Shown: positions 43,615 through 53,270 of the stretch, in pieces
Numbering within the stretch: the first letter of the stretch is position 1
Layout: the number at the start of each line of letters is the position of its first letter
Source of the DNA: an uncultured Pelagibacteraceae bacterium
Lineage (GTDB): Bacteria; Pseudomonadota; Alphaproteobacteria; Pelagibacterales; Pelagibacteraceae
Direction: 5' to 3'
NCBI GenBank assembly: GCA_902569405.1
Contig: CACFTX010000001.1
Span: forward strand, 372,001 to 436,000
DNA length: 64,000 bases
Program-made: the position numbers and the translations under genes
Notes under the pieces: model-generated
What the model was told of the DNA's origin: nothing
The model's input: only the letters and a program-made list of their open reading frames with translations
Databases searched by the model: none

Positions 43615-44820
43615 TTACTTTATTCTCCCATAAATATCTTGAAATCTTACTATATCAGTTTCTTTAAGTATAGGACCAGTTTGAACTTCAATAATTTTAA
43701 CAGGTTTTTTAAAATAATTTTCAATTCTATGTATAGCTCCTGTTGGTATAAAAACAGACTCCTCAGGCTTTTTATAAAACTTTTGCTTATTTATAGTAAT
43801 TTTAGGTTTACCATGTGTAATCATCCAGTGTTCAGATCTATGATGATGTTTTTGCAAACTAATAGATGATTTAGAATTTACCGTAAGTTCTTTAACAAGA
43901 AAGTTTTTTCCCTCAAATAAGTTAACATACCTACCCCACGGCCTATAATAAACATTCTTTTTTTTAAAATATTTTGCTTTATCTCTTTTATAAATTTTAG
44001 ATATTTCTCTCCAGCTTCCAAGATCAGACCAAGGTATATCTAATTTGATAGCATTAATTTTCTTTGTTTTTTCTAAAATTGCATAATCAAATGATTTTTC
44101 TACTGATTTAGAAAATGCTTTTTTATTTAAGTAGTAAGTATTGTTTCTATATTTGGCTTTATTAATTGCCTCTAAACAACTTTTATAAGTTTTATTTTGA
44201 TATTTTTTAAAGTTATTAATTATAGAGTCTTTTCTTAAATAAAACATTCCAGAGTTCCAATAACCTTTATTTTTAATAACTTGTTTGGCTTTAGAGGTTT
44301 TTGGTTTTTCAATAAACTTTGTAACTTTATTAATATTTTTTTTTATTTTTTTAGTTAAAAAATAACCATATTCACTTGATGGGTTTGTGGGTTTAATACC
44401 AAATATGAATATATTTTGATCATCTAAATTAGACTTATTTTTATGAATGGATCTATTTAAAATATGAGATTTTTCAATTAAATGATCTGCAGCAAAGTAC
44501 ATTAGCGGTTGTTTTAAGGGTATGTCTTTGATTAAAGCTGAGGACAATATAGCTGGAGCAGTATTTTTCTTTGCTGGTTCTAGAACTATTTTATACTTTT
44601 TAACTTTATTTTTTTTTAAAGACTTTCTGACATCTTTTAAATATTTTAAATTAGTACTTATTATAGGGTAATCAAAAACAGGTTTTTTAATTCTTTCTAA
44701 TGTTTTTTGAATTAAAGACCATCCTCCAAAATCAATAAATTGCTTTGCTTGATGTTTTTTTTGTTTCGGCCAAAGTCTAGTTCCAGCTCCGCCACATAGA
44801 ATAACTGGTCTTATTTTCAT
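43615..44820 (-). CDS. manC: Mannose-1-phosphate guanylyltransferase (ManC/CpsB type)
   Basis: Makes GDP-mannose for surface polysaccharide. The N-terminal nucleotidyltransferase has LCGGAGTRLWP (residues 9-19), FIEKP and WSDLGSW; the C-terminal cupin, a type II phosphomannose isomerase domain, has RPWGRYVNLFEG and SLQKHHHRSEHWMITHGK. 401 residues against about 470 usual, with shortening spread through the linker and nucleotidyltransferase, so isomerase activity may or may not persist. Start overlaps ilvD stop by one base. Confidence 0.9.
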   Translation of the reverse strand: MKIRPVILCGGAGTRLWPKQKKHQAKQFIDFGGWSLIQKTLERIKKPVFDYPIISTNLKYLKDVRKSLKKNKVKKYKIVLEPAKKNTAPAILSSALIKDIPLKQPLMYFAADHLIEKSHILNRSIHKNKSNLDDQNIFIFGIKPTNPSSEYGYFLTKKIKKNINKVTKFIEKPKTSKAKQVIKNKGYWNSGMFYLRKDSIINNFKKYQNKTYKSCLEAINKAKYRNNTYYLNKKAFSKSVEKSFDYAILEKTKKINAIKLDIPWSDLGSWREISKIYKRDKAKYFKKKNVYYRPWGRYVNLFEGKNFLVKELTVNSKSSISLQKHHHRSEHWMITHGKPKITINKQKFYKKPEESVFIPTGAIHRIENYFKKPVKIIEVQTGPILKETDIVRFQDIYGRIK

Positions 44821-46538
44821 TAAATATCAGCGTATACTTTTACTTCATTTTTAGCACCAGGATGTGTAGGTGCACCTAAATATGCAGGGCCAACTGTTTG
44901 TGCATATTTCCACAAAGTTCCATTACCAAAGTTTATTTTCTTTGGTTTCCATTTTTTTCTTCGTTTACTTAATTCTTTCTTTGATAGACGAACATTAATA
45001 GTTCCTTTTTTTGCATCTAAATCAATGATATCTCCATTTCTAAGAAGAGCTATTGGTCCTCCTACTGATGCTTCTGGTCCAACATGACCAATACAAAAAC
45101 CTCTGGTAGCTCCTGAGAAACGTCCATCTGTTATTAAAGCAACTTTTTCACCTTTTCCTTGACCGTAAATAGCCCCTGTTGTTTGAAGCATTTCTCGCAT
45201 ACCAGGTCCACCTTTTGGTCCTTCGTATCTAATTATTATAATATCACCATCTTTATATTTTCTATTTTTAACAGCTTTATATGCAGCCTCTTCTGTATCA
45301 AAACATCTTGCTCTTCCAGTAAACTGTAATTTTTTTAATCCAGCTACTTTTACAATTGCACCTTCGGGTGCTAAATTACCTTTAAGTCCTACTACACCAC
45401 CATCTGGTGATAAAGGATTGTTATATTTACGCATCACTTTTTGTTTTAGATTAAATTTAACATTTTTTAAATTTTGTCTCATAGTTTTTCCAGTAACTGT
45501 CATACAGTCACCATGAATATAACCACCATCCATAAGTGTCTTAAGTAACATTGGAACTCCACCTGCTTGCCACATATCTTTAGCTACATATTTTCCACCT
45601 GGTTTTAAATCTGCAAGATAGGGTGTTTTTTTAAATATTTTTGCAACATCCATTAAATCAAATTTAATTCCAATCTCATTTGCTAATGCTGGTAAATGTA
45701 AAGCTGCATTAGTTGATCCACCAGTTGCAGCAACAATGGTAGCTGCATTCTCTAATGATTTTCTAGTTACAATTTTTCTTGGTCTGATATTTCTTTTTAA
45801 TAAATTCATTACAGCTTTACCACTTTCTAAGGCATATTTATCTCTCTGTTCGTAAGGAGCAGGAGTTCCAGCTGAATAAGGTAAAGCTAAACCAATTGCT
45901 TCAGAAACACATGCCATTGTATTAGCGGTAAATTGTCCACCGCAAGCTCCAGCACTTGGGCATGCTACCAATTCTAACTTTCTTAATGCGTGTTGTGTCA
46001 TTTTTCCTGAAGAATATTTTCCAACACCTTCAAATACATCTACAACCGTTACATCTTTTCCATTAAATCTACCTGGAAGTATTGAGCCTCCATATATAAA
46101 AACACTTGGAACATTTAATCTAACCATAGCCATCATTAATCCTGGTAAAGATTTGTCACAACCTGCAACTCCAACTAGAGCATCGTAACAATGCCCTCTT
46201 ACCGTTAATTCGGTTGAATCTGCAATTACATCTCTTGAGATAAGTGAAGATTTCATTCCTTCATGACCCATAGCAATACCGTCTGTAACTGTAATTGTGC
46301 AAAACTCTCTTGGTGTACCGCCTGAAAGACTAACACCTTTTTTGACAGACTGTGCCTGTCTCATTAATGCAATATTGCAAGGTGCTGCTTCATTCCATGT
46401 AGAAACAACTCCTACAAATGGCTTAGCAACATCTTTTTCAGTTAAATTCATTGCATAATAAAATGATCTTTGTGGGGCTTTATCTGGACCTAACGATGTA
46501 TGCCTACTTGGTAATTTTTTTTTATTAAATTTGGTCAT
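44820..46538 (-). CDS. ilvD: Dihydroxy-acid dehydratase
   Basis: Iron-sulfur dehydratase of branched-chain amino-acid synthesis; forms 2-ketoisovalerate and its isoleucine counterpart. Cluster cysteines lie in [22 protein letters not shown] and [32 protein letters not shown] and [15 protein letters not shown] are also intact. 572 residues, complete. Its ATG overlaps the valS stop by one base (TAATG), tying synthesis of valine's precursor to the valine-charging enzyme. Confidence 0.97.
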   Translation of the reverse strand: MTKFNKKKLPSRHTSLGPDKAPQRSFYYAMNLTEKDVAKPFVGVVSTWNEAAPCNIALMRQAQSVKKGVSLSGGTPREFCTITVTDGIAMGHEGMKSSLISRDVIADSTELTVRGHCYDALVGVAGCDKSLPGLMMAMVRLNVPSVFIYGGSILPGRFNGKDVTVVDVFEGVGKYSSGKMTQHALRKLELVACPSAGACGGQFTANTMACVSEAIGLALPYSAGTPAPYEQRDKYALESGKAVMNLLKRNIRPRKIVTRKSLENAATIVAATGGSTNAALHLPALANEIGIKFDLMDVAKIFKKTPYLADLKPGGKYVAKDMWQAGGVPMLLKTLMDGGYIHGDCMTVTGKTMRQNLKNVKFNLKQKVMRKYNNPLSPDGGVVGLKGNLAPEGAIVKVAGLKKLQFTGRARCFDTEEAAYKAVKNRKYKDGDIIIIRYEGPKGGPGMREMLQTTGAIYGQGKGEKVALITDGRFSGATRGFCIGHVGPEASVGGPIALLRNGDIIDLDAKKGTINVRLSKKELSKRRKKWKPKKINFGNGTLWKYAQTVGPAYLGAPTHPGAKNEVKVYADI

Positions 46539-49165
46539 TATAAACTTTTAACGGTTAATGATATTTTTTTAATATCATTTTTTAAATTATTATAGTTAGT
46601 TTTTTCCTGATCAACAATATGTTTCGGTGCTCTAGAGATAAAATCTTTATTATTTAAGCGAGAATTGATTTTATCTATTTCATTTTGACATTTTTTTTGT
46701 TTATTTAATAAGTTTTCTTTTATTACATTTAGGTCAACATTCTCTTCAAAATAAACTTTAAATATATCTCCTAAAATAACGATTGTTGCAGAAGGCTTTT
46801 CCCTATCTTTATCAAAAAAATTATTAATTCTTCCCAATTTTTTGAGAACAATATTGTTTTGTTTAAAGAAGGTTTTGCTATTTGCATTAATTTTACTTAA
46901 AGATATATCAACAAATGAACCAGGACTTACATTTAACTCATTTTTAAAAGATCTAATTTGAGAAATTATATTAATGATTTTTTCAACTTCTTTGAAATCT
47001 TTGTCTTTTTTGGAGGTGCCGGATATCCAATTTGACAACATAAGATAATTTTTTTTAGAATTGTCTAAATTATTTTTTAACCAAATTTCTTCAGTCACAA
47101 ATGGTATAAAAGGATGCATTAATACAAGAATTTCTTTGAATATATAGCTAGATACTTCTCGTATTTCTTTAATAGACTTTTTGTCATTAGAATAAAGAAT
47201 GGTTTTAGTAAGCTCTAAATACCAGTCGCAATAAGAATGCCAAACAAATTGGTAAGAATTTCTTGCTGCCTCATCAAAACGATATTCTTTAATATTTTTT
47301 TCAACGTTTTTTTTAGTTTCTAATAGTTCGGCATATATCCACTTATTGATATTGATTGAAATTTTGGGTTTTTTTTGAATGTTTTTAAATGAGCACTTAT
47401 TTTGAATTAAAAAATTATTAGCGTTCCATATTTTATTTAAAAAATTTCTATAACCTTTAACTCTATCTTCAGATAACTTTACGTCTCTACCTGGAGATGC
47501 CATTGAAAGTAATGTAAATCTTAAAGCATCAGCACTATATTTTTCTATAAGTTCTAATGGGTCTATAACATTACCTTTAGATTTTGACATTTTTTGTCCT
47601 TTTTCATCTCTAACTAAAGCATGAACATAAATATCTTTAAATGGTTCTTTATTCAAAAATTCCATACCAAACATGATCATACGAGCTACCCAAAAAAATA
47701 TAATATCAAAGCCTGTAACTAAAACTGATGTAGGGTAAAATTTTTTAATATAATCATTTTTTGCTGGCCAGCCTAATGTTGCAAATGCCCATAATCCAGA
47801 TGAAAACCATGTGTCTAAAACATCGGGATCTCTAAATAATTTAACATTTTTTTTATAATATTTCTTTGCAAATTTTTTTGCTTCAGTTTCATTTTTTGCA
47901 ACAAATATTTTTTTGTCAGGTCCATACCAAGCAGGTATTTGGTGGCCCCACCAAAGCTGTCTTGAAATGCACCAAGGTTCTATATTGTTCATCCATTGAA
48001 AATAAGTTTTAGACCAGTTTCCAGGATAAAATTTTGTCTTATTTGATTTAACTATTTTTTTAGCTTTAACAGAAAGTTTTTTTGCATCAACAAACCATTG
48101 TTCAGTTAAGTAAGGTTCAATTATGGAGTTTGATCTATCTCCATAAGGTACTTTATTTTTAATATTTTCTTCTTTAACTAATAATTGTTTTTCAGTTAAT
48201 TTACTTAATATTTTTTTTCTTGCCTGAAATCTATCTAGACCAACAAATTCACTTGGTGCATTTTTGTTAATTTTTCCATCATCTGTAAATACATTTAACA
48301 TTTCAAGTTTATTTCTAACACCAACTTCATAATCATTAAAATCATGCGCAGGTGTAATTTTAACAGCTCCAGTTCCTTGCTCTGGGTCAGCATAATTATC
48401 AGTTATAATTTTAATTTTTCTTCCAACCAAAGGTAACATGACATATTTACCAACAAACTTTTTATATCTTTTATCTTTGGCATTTACCGCAACCGCAGTA
48501 TCGCCAAGCATTGTCTCTGGTCTAGTAGTTGCAATTGTAATAAATTCACTAGTTCCTTCTATGGGATAATTTATATAATATAGTTTAGAATTAACTTCTC
48601 TTTGATCTACTTCCAGGTCAGATATTGCTGTTTTAAGTACTGTGTCCCAATTTACCAATTTTTTGGATTTATAAACTAATTTTTTATTATAAAGATCAAC
48701 AAATACCTTTATAACAGATTCTGATAAATTTTTGTCCATTGTAAATGCATTTCTAGACCAGTCACATGAACATCCTAATTTTTTTAATTGGTTTATAATT
48801 ATATCGCCATATTCATTTTTCCACTCCCAGACTTTTTTGATAAACTTATCTCTACCTAAATCATTTTTATTTATATTTTCACCTGCTAATTTTTTTTCAA
48901 CAAGTGCTTGTGTGGCAATACCAGCATGATCGGTTCCTGGCTGCCACAAAGTTTCATAGTTGTTCATTCTATAATAACGTGTTAACAAATCTTGAATTGA
49001 ATTGTTTAAAGCGTGGCCCATATGTAAACTTCCAGTTACATTAGGTGGTGGTATTACTATTGAAAATTTTTTCTTATTTTTTTTGGGCTTAAATAAATTG
49101 TTTTTTTCCCAATATAAATAGATTCTATTTTCAACTTCAGAATGGTTATATTTGTCAAAACTCAT
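46538..49165 (-). CDS. valS: Valyl-tRNA synthetase
   Basis: Large class I synthetase. [23 protein letters not shown] (HIGH motif HMGH) near residue 47, an editing domain with [34 protein letters not shown], and a C-terminal coiled-coil arm ([20 protein letters not shown]). 875 residues. First gene of the valS-ilvD-manC run; 127 bases separate it from tRNA-Cys, where its promoter must lie, though no strong -35/-10 pair stands out. Confidence 0.97.
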   Translation of the reverse strand: MSFDKYNHSEVENRIYLYWEKNNLFKPKKNKKKFSIVIPPPNVTGSLHMGHALNNSIQDLLTRYYRMNNYETLWQPGTDHAGIATQALVEKKLAGENINKNDLGRDKFIKKVWEWKNEYGDIIINQLKKLGCSCDWSRNAFTMDKNLSESVIKVFVDLYNKKLVYKSKKLVNWDTVLKTAISDLEVDQREVNSKLYYINYPIEGTSEFITIATTRPETMLGDTAVAVNAKDKRYKKFVGKYVMLPLVGRKIKIITDNYADPEQGTGAVKITPAHDFNDYEVGVRNKLEMLNVFTDDGKINKNAPSEFVGLDRFQARKKILSKLTEKQLLVKEENIKNKVPYGDRSNSIIEPYLTEQWFVDAKKLSVKAKKIVKSNKTKFYPGNWSKTYFQWMNNIEPWCISRQLWWGHQIPAWYGPDKKIFVAKNETEAKKFAKKYYKKNVKLFRDPDVLDTWFSSGLWAFATLGWPAKNDYIKKFYPTSVLVTGFDIIFFWVARMIMFGMEFLNKEPFKDIYVHALVRDEKGQKMSKSKGNVIDPLELIEKYSADALRFTLLSMASPGRDVKLSEDRVKGYRNFLNKIWNANNFLIQNKCSFKNIQKKPKISININKWIYAELLETKKNVEKNIKEYRFDEAARNSYQFVWHSYCDWYLELTKTILYSNDKKSIKEIREVSSYIFKEILVLMHPFIPFVTEEIWLKNNLDNSKKNYLMLSNWISGTSKKDKDFKEVEKIINIISQIRSFKNELNVSPGSFVDISLSKINANSKTFFKQNNIVLKKLGRINNFFDKDREKPSATIVILGDIFKVYFEENVDLNVIKENLLNKQKKCQNEIDKINSRLNNKDFISRAPKHIVDQEKTNYNNLKNDIKKISLTVKSL

Positions 49166-49292
49166 AAGCTCATTTAGTTTATAAATTAATCATTTGAATA
49201 AACAATAATGAAATTATAGCGAATATTTATAGACTAAATCCAAAAAACAATTATATAAACATTAATTAAATTGATTTAATATCCTTTTATAT

Positions 49293-49366
49293 GGCAACGT
49301 GGCGGAATGGTTACGCAGAGGATTGCAAATCCTTGTATCCCGGTTCGATTCCGGGCGTTGCCTCCA
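49293..49366 (+). tRNA. tRNA-Cys(GCA)
   Basis: 74 nt: acceptor GGCAACG pairs with CGTTGCC at 49356-49362, anticodon loop TTGCAAA gives GCA, T-arm CGGTTCGATTCCG, discriminator T and encoded CCA. tRNA-Asn follows 49 bases later on the same strand. Confidence 0.97.
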
Positions 49367-49415
49367 AAAAAACAGTTGTGTTAATTTTAAAAAAAAGTAA
49401 GTTCTGATTTTACAT

Positions 49416-49491
49416 TCCTCGGTAGCTCAGTTGGTAGAGCAGTTGACTGTTAATCAATTGGTCGCAGGTTCGAGTCCTGCCCGAGGAGCCA
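49416..49491 (+). tRNA. tRNA-Asn(GTT)
   Basis: 76 nt: acceptor TCCTCGG pairs with CCGAGGA, D-arm AGCTCAGTTGGTAGAGC, anticodon loop CTGTTAA gives GTT, T-arm GGTTCGAGTCC, G discriminator, encoded CCA. It is convergent with the HTH regulator gene, whose stop lies 4 bases away. Confidence 0.97.
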
Positions 49492-49495
49492 TCAA

Positions 49496-49867
49496 TTAAC
49501 CAACTTTGTTAATTGGCACCTGTACAGATTGAATGTTTTTGTTAAATTTTATTTTCTGATCATTAGTTAATTCAGAATATAATTTAACTAAAAAATTGTA
49601 ATTAACGCTCATATGGCTTTCTTTTGATTTTTCTATATTAATTGCATAATCCGAAAAATCTTCATAAAAATAATTTATTGGCACTTTTAAATAGTTTGAA
49701 AGCTGAAGAAGTCTAATTGAACTTACTCCATTTGTACCTTTTTCATATTTTTGAATTTGTTGAAATGTAACGTTTATTGCTTTTGCTACTTTAGTTTGCG
49801 TTAAGCCTAATGCCAATCTTCTAAGCTTTAACTTGTTTCCTAAGTGTTTATTAAAATTTTCTTCCAT
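49496..49867 (-). CDS. Xre-family HTH regulator (PraR/PhrR-like)
   Basis: Cro/CI-type DNA-binding protein of 123 residues. The segment LRRLALGLTQTKVAKAINVTFQQIQKYEKGTNGVSSIRLLQLSNYLKVPINYF closely resembles the alphaproteobacterial PraR/PhrR-like regulators (LTFQQVQKYEKGTNR-type core). The frame is open 13 codons further upstream, but that ATG would overlap the -10 element, and the chosen ATG has a Shine-Dalgarno GAGGGG 5-6 bases away. Targets unknown; its own promoter or the neighbouring aap operon are possible. The C-terminal half is variable. Confidence 0.86.
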   Translation of the reverse strand: MEENFNKHLGNKLKLRRLALGLTQTKVAKAINVTFQQIQKYEKGTNGVSSIRLLQLSNYLKVPINYFYEDFSDYAINIEKSKESHMSVNYNFLVKLYSELTNDQKIKFNKNIQSVQVPINKVG

Positions 49868-49904
49868 TAAGACCCCTCTTAAGTAATATATATTTCTGAT
49901 ATTC

Positions 49905-49934
49905 AATATACTTTTAGATAAGAGTGCAAGTCAA
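49905..49934 (-). promoter_or_regulatory. Promoter of the HTH regulator gene
   Basis: Minus strand TTGACT (49929-49934), 18 bases, TATATT (49905-49910); predicted start near 49898, giving a leader of about 30 bases with a good ribosome site. One of the clearest sigma-70 matches in the window. Confidence 0.6.
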
Positions 49935-50038
49935 AAATGAACCTAAAAAAAAAAATTTTTTTGCTATTTTATGGCTTGACATGGGCTTTTTAGCCCTATT
50001 TCAGTTATAAAAAAATGAACTTTTTATTAATTTTTAAG
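49935..50038. other. Structured part of the longest gene-free stretch
   Basis: The 171-bp spacer 49868-50038 is the longest in the window. Besides the regulator promoter it has an A11T7 tract (49945-49962), expected to bend DNA, a short hairpin GGGCT-TTTT-AGCCC (49983-49996), and a decamer AAAAATGAAC found twice (49933-49942 and 50011-50020). The hairpin lies about 45 bases after the aapP stop and could help end the aap message, but no T-run follows it directly. I see no coding potential. Confidence 0.5.
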
Positions 50039-50773
50039 CTATAAAATCTGACTTAGAAAAAGCTTTGTTCTGTCGCTCTTAGGATTAGCAAAGAAATCTT
50101 TTGTATTTGCTTTCTCAACTATCATTCCTTCATCCATAAAAATAACTTCATCTGCAACTTCTTTAGCAAAGCCCATTTCATGCGTGACTACTATCATTGT
50201 CATGCCTTGTTTTGCTAAATTAACCATTGCATCTAACACTTCTTTAATCATTTCTGGATCAAGCGCAGATGTTGGTTCATCAAAAAGCATTATTTTTGGT
50301 TGCATACAAAGAGCCCTTGCAATAGCACACCTTTGTTGTTGTCCGCCAGACAATTGACCTGGAAATTTTTGAGCTTGATCATCTATTTGAACTTGCTTTA
50401 ATTGTTTCATCGCTAATTCTTCTGCATCTTTTTTGGGCATTTTTTTCACCCATATTGGAGCTAAAGTACAATTATCTAAAATAGATAAATGTGGAAATAA
50501 ATTAAATTGTTGAAAAACCATTCCTACTTCGGCTCTAATTTTCTCAATATCTTTTGTATCCTCAGTTAGTTCATTTCCATCAACAATAATGTTTCCTTCT
50601 TGGTGCTCTTCAAGTCGATTTATACACCTTATCAATGTTGATTTACCTGATCCAGATGGTCCACATACAACTATCTTTTGTTTAGGTTGAACTTCTAAAT
50701 TAATATTTTTTAATACTTGGAAATCACCAAACCATTTATTTACATCATTAATTTTAATTATTGCATTGGACAT
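50039..50773 (-). CDS. aapP: General L-amino acid ABC transporter ATPase AapP
   Basis: ATP-binding subunit of a polar amino-acid importer. Walker [10 protein letters not shown] near residue 37, Q-loop [16 protein letters not shown], signature [14 protein letters not shown], Walker [15 protein letters not shown] and switch [14 protein letters not shown]. 244 residues. Last gene of aapJ-Q-M-P, 6 bases after aapM. Confidence 0.94.
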   Translation of the reverse strand: MSNAIIKINDVNKWFGDFQVLKNINLEVQPKQKIVVCGPSGSGKSTLIRCINRLEEHQEGNIIVDGNELTEDTKDIEKIRAEVGMVFQQFNLFPHLSILDNCTLAPIWVKKMPKKDAEELAMKQLKQVQIDDQAQKFPGQLSGGQQQRCAIARALCMQPKIMLFDEPTSALDPEMIKEVLDAMVNLAKQGMTMIVVTHEMGFAKEVADEVIFMDEGMIVEKANTKDFFANPKSDRTKLFLSQIL

Positions 50774-50779
50774 TACTGT

Positions 50780-52051
50780 TTATCTTTCTGTTTTATATTT
50801 TAATTCTAAATTATAACTATATTTGCTCATAGCATAACAAATTATCCAGAAAATTATAGCTGCAAAAACATAACCTTCCATAGCAAAACCTAGCCATTTT
50901 GGATTTGTTTTTGCCAAATTTAACATTCCAACTATTTCTAGCAAGCCAACCACAAAAATTAACGGGGTATCTTTTACTAATGCTAAAAATGTGTTTGCTA
51001 TTCCTGGGATAACTAATTTTAAAGCTTGTGGTAAAATTACAAAAATATGCATTTTCCAATAACCCATGCCTAAGGATTTAGCAGCATCATATTGACCTCT
51101 TGGTAGGGCTTGCAAACCTCCTCTAATAACTTCAGCAACATATGCAGCTTCAAATAAAGATATTGCAATAATTACTCTAACTAATTTATCCATAAAAAAA
51201 TCCTCTGGTAAAAACATTGGAAACATAACTGATGACATGAATAATACTGTAATTAATGGAACTCCTCGCCAAAATTCTATAAAACCTACTGATATATATC
51301 TTACTGTAGGTAATGCAGATCTTCTTCCTAATGCTAGAAACATTCCAACAGGAAAACAGAAAATTAGGCAAAAGAATGAAACTATAAAAGTTAATGATAA
51401 TCCTCCCCAAGCTCCGGTCTCAACCCACTCTAATCCAAAAGCACCACCTGAAATCAAATAGTAAATTAATATAAAAGCAATAATTGGATAAATAATTACA
51501 TAATATAAAGTTAAAAACTTCTTTAATTTTTTTGAAGGAATTAAACCAACAAAAGCTAGCGCTATTAATAAAAAGAAAGATATATTTATTCTCCACTGCA
51601 ATTCATTAGGGTACATTCCATATATAAATCTTCTTAACCAAATTTTAATATAAGTCCAACATGCTCCACTGCCGGTACATGCTTCTTTGGTGTCTCCAGC
51701 TATATTAGCATCTATAATAAACCAACTCATTAAAGGAGGTATTGATTTTATAACTACAAAAATAATTAATAATGTTAAAACTGCATTAAAAGTATTAGTA
51801 TTAATATTTTTGTTTAATAAATCTAATTTTGGTATTCCCGAAAATTCTATTCTAATTAAATGTAATCCTACAACCCCTAGTATTAATGGCAGAATAAAAC
51901 CGACAAAATTTGGTAAAAAAGATGTTATATTTATTTGAAAAAAAGAACCTAAAAAAACATCTAATACTGCAATAAAAAATAAAAAAGATCCTATGTACAA
52001 ATAAGTATTAAGATTTTCCTTGTTAGGTTTTAAAAAATTTAATTTATTCAT
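50780..52051 (-). CDS. aapM: General L-amino acid ABC transporter permease AapM
   Basis: 423-residue membrane protein of the HisM/ArtQ family with an extended N-terminal half, as in Rhizobium AapM. The permease motif region is EFWRGVPLITVLFMSS and the EAA loop LPRGQYDAAKSLGMGYWKMHIFVILPQALK; a periplasmic loop with two cysteines (CTGSGACW) is visible. It pairs with AapQ, whose stop overlaps its ATG by one base. Confidence 0.93.
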   Translation of the reverse strand: MNKLNFLKPNKENLNTYLYIGSFLFFIAVLDVFLGSFFQINITSFLPNFVGFILPLILGVVGLHLIRIEFSGIPKLDLLNKNINTNTFNAVLTLLIIFVVIKSIPPLMSWFIIDANIAGDTKEACTGSGACWTYIKIWLRRFIYGMYPNELQWRINISFFLLIALAFVGLIPSKKLKKFLTLYYVIIYPIIAFILIYYLISGGAFGLEWVETGAWGGLSLTFIVSFFCLIFCFPVGMFLALGRRSALPTVRYISVGFIEFWRGVPLITVLFMSSVMFPMFLPEDFFMDKLVRVIIAISLFEAAYVAEVIRGGLQALPRGQYDAAKSLGMGYWKMHIFVILPQALKLVIPGIANTFLALVKDTPLIFVVGLLEIVGMLNLAKTNPKWLGFAMEGYVFAAIIFWIICYAMSKYSYNLELKYKTER

Positions 52052-53202
52052 TATTTTTCTTTAATTGCTATTTTTTTGTTATACCAATTCATCAATAGAG
52101 AAATTGACAAGCTAATTGATAAATAAGTAAACATAGTAATAGATACAATTTCTATAGCTCTACCAGTTTGCATTAATGCTGTTCCTGCAAAAACCAAAAC
52201 TAAATCTGGATAAGCTATAGCAGCAGCAAGTGAAGAGTTTTTGGTTAAATTCAAATATTGGTTGGTAGTAGGTGGAATTATAATTCTTAATGCTTGAGGC
52301 ATTATTACTAATTTTAAAACTTGATTTGGTGTTAAGCCTATAGACGCAGCGGCTTCTTTTTGTCCTTTACTAATACCTTGTATTCCTGCTCTTACACATT
52401 CAGCTATAAAAGTTGCAGTGTATAAAGCTAAAGCTAAAGTTAAAGCAATAAGCTCAGGTGGTATACCTAAGCCACCCTTGTAAACAAAAGATGTCGTGGA
52501 CAATTGGTGTAAAACAGGTAATTCAAAAGATAAAGAAACACCTGCAAATAAAAAAGTTAATAGAGGTAAAACAATAAATAGTCCAATTGAAATGGAGAAT
52601 ACTGGTAATTGTTTTCCTTCATTTTCTTGTAATTTTTTTGCGTAGTTTCTTATAAGAATGATAGAAATTATTACAGCAATAATTGAATAGAATAAAACAT
52701 CTAAATTTTCCCAAATGAAACGAGGCATGAAAAAACCTTTAATTGTTAAATAAAAAACTCCAAACATTGCTTCAGAGTCTTGTGGTAAAGGAAGCGCTCT
52801 AAGAGCAGCAAAATACCAAAAAAATATTTGTAACAACAAAGGTATATTTCTAAAAAACTCTACATAAAAAGCTGCTGATCTTTCAATTAAATAATTAGGT
52901 GATAAACGAGCTATACCAACAACAACACCAATAATTGTTGAAATAATAATACCTAAAAAAGCAACTAAAAGTGTGTTTAATAATCCAACAAGATAAGCTC
53001 TAGCATATGAATGTGATCCATCATACTCAATTAAAGAAAATTGTACATCAAACGAAGACTCTTGTTTTAAAAAGCCATAACCAAATTCAATACCTCTGTT
53101 ATCCATATTGATTTGTGCGTTATATGTAAAAAAACCAAAGATAAGTATTACTACAACTAACGTTATTAGCTGTGGAACTATTTTTTTAACTTTCACATTC
53201 AT
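52051..53202 (-). CDS. aapQ: General L-amino acid ABC transporter permease AapQ
   Basis: 383-residue permease. The long periplasmic insert near the N-terminus and the blocks EFFRNIPLLLQIFFWYFA and GISKGQKEAAASIGLTPNQVLKLVIMPQALR match the AapQ branch. Separated from aapJ by a strong terminator hairpin, so its expression depends on read-through. Confidence 0.93.
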   Translation of the reverse strand: MNVKVKKIVPQLITLVVVILIFGFFTYNAQINMDNRGIEFGYGFLKQESSFDVQFSLIEYDGSHSYARAYLVGLLNTLLVAFLGIIISTIIGVVVGIARLSPNYLIERSAAFYVEFFRNIPLLLQIFFWYFAALRALPLPQDSEAMFGVFYLTIKGFFMPRFIWENLDVLFYSIIAVIISIILIRNYAKKLQENEGKQLPVFSISIGLFIVLPLLTFLFAGVSLSFELPVLHQLSTTSFVYKGGLGIPPELIALTLALALYTATFIAECVRAGIQGISKGQKEAAASIGLTPNQVLKLVIMPQALRIIIPPTTNQYLNLTKNSSLAAAIAYPDLVLVFAGTALMQTGRAIEIVSITMFTYLSISLSISLLMNWYNKKIAIKEK

Positions 53203-53223
53203 AAAAAGAGATACTAAAAAAAA

Positions 53224-53248
53224 GGGCTAGAAAAATCTAGCCCTTTTT
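53224..53248 (-). terminator. Terminator/attenuator between aapJ and aapQ
   Basis: Perfect 8-bp stem GGGCTAGA/TCTAGCCC with a 4-base loop (53224-53243) flanked by A-runs and T-runs on both sides. It lies about 23 bases after the aapJ stop and before aapQ. Same layout as the pstS/pstC terminator. Confidence 0.87.
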
Positions 53249-53270
53249 AAACTTTATTATAAGATAAAAA

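Noticed and set aside
49293-49491. tRNA-Cys/tRNA-Asn pair as an integration site for a mobile element
   Set aside because: No integrase, no repeat of the tRNA 3' end nearby, and the flanks are core genes with the same base composition.
49976-49981. TTGACA on the plus strand in front of a hairpin, as a promoter for a small RNA
   Set aside because: The only TATAA-like sequence is 23 bases away and nothing fits a 16-18 base spacing.
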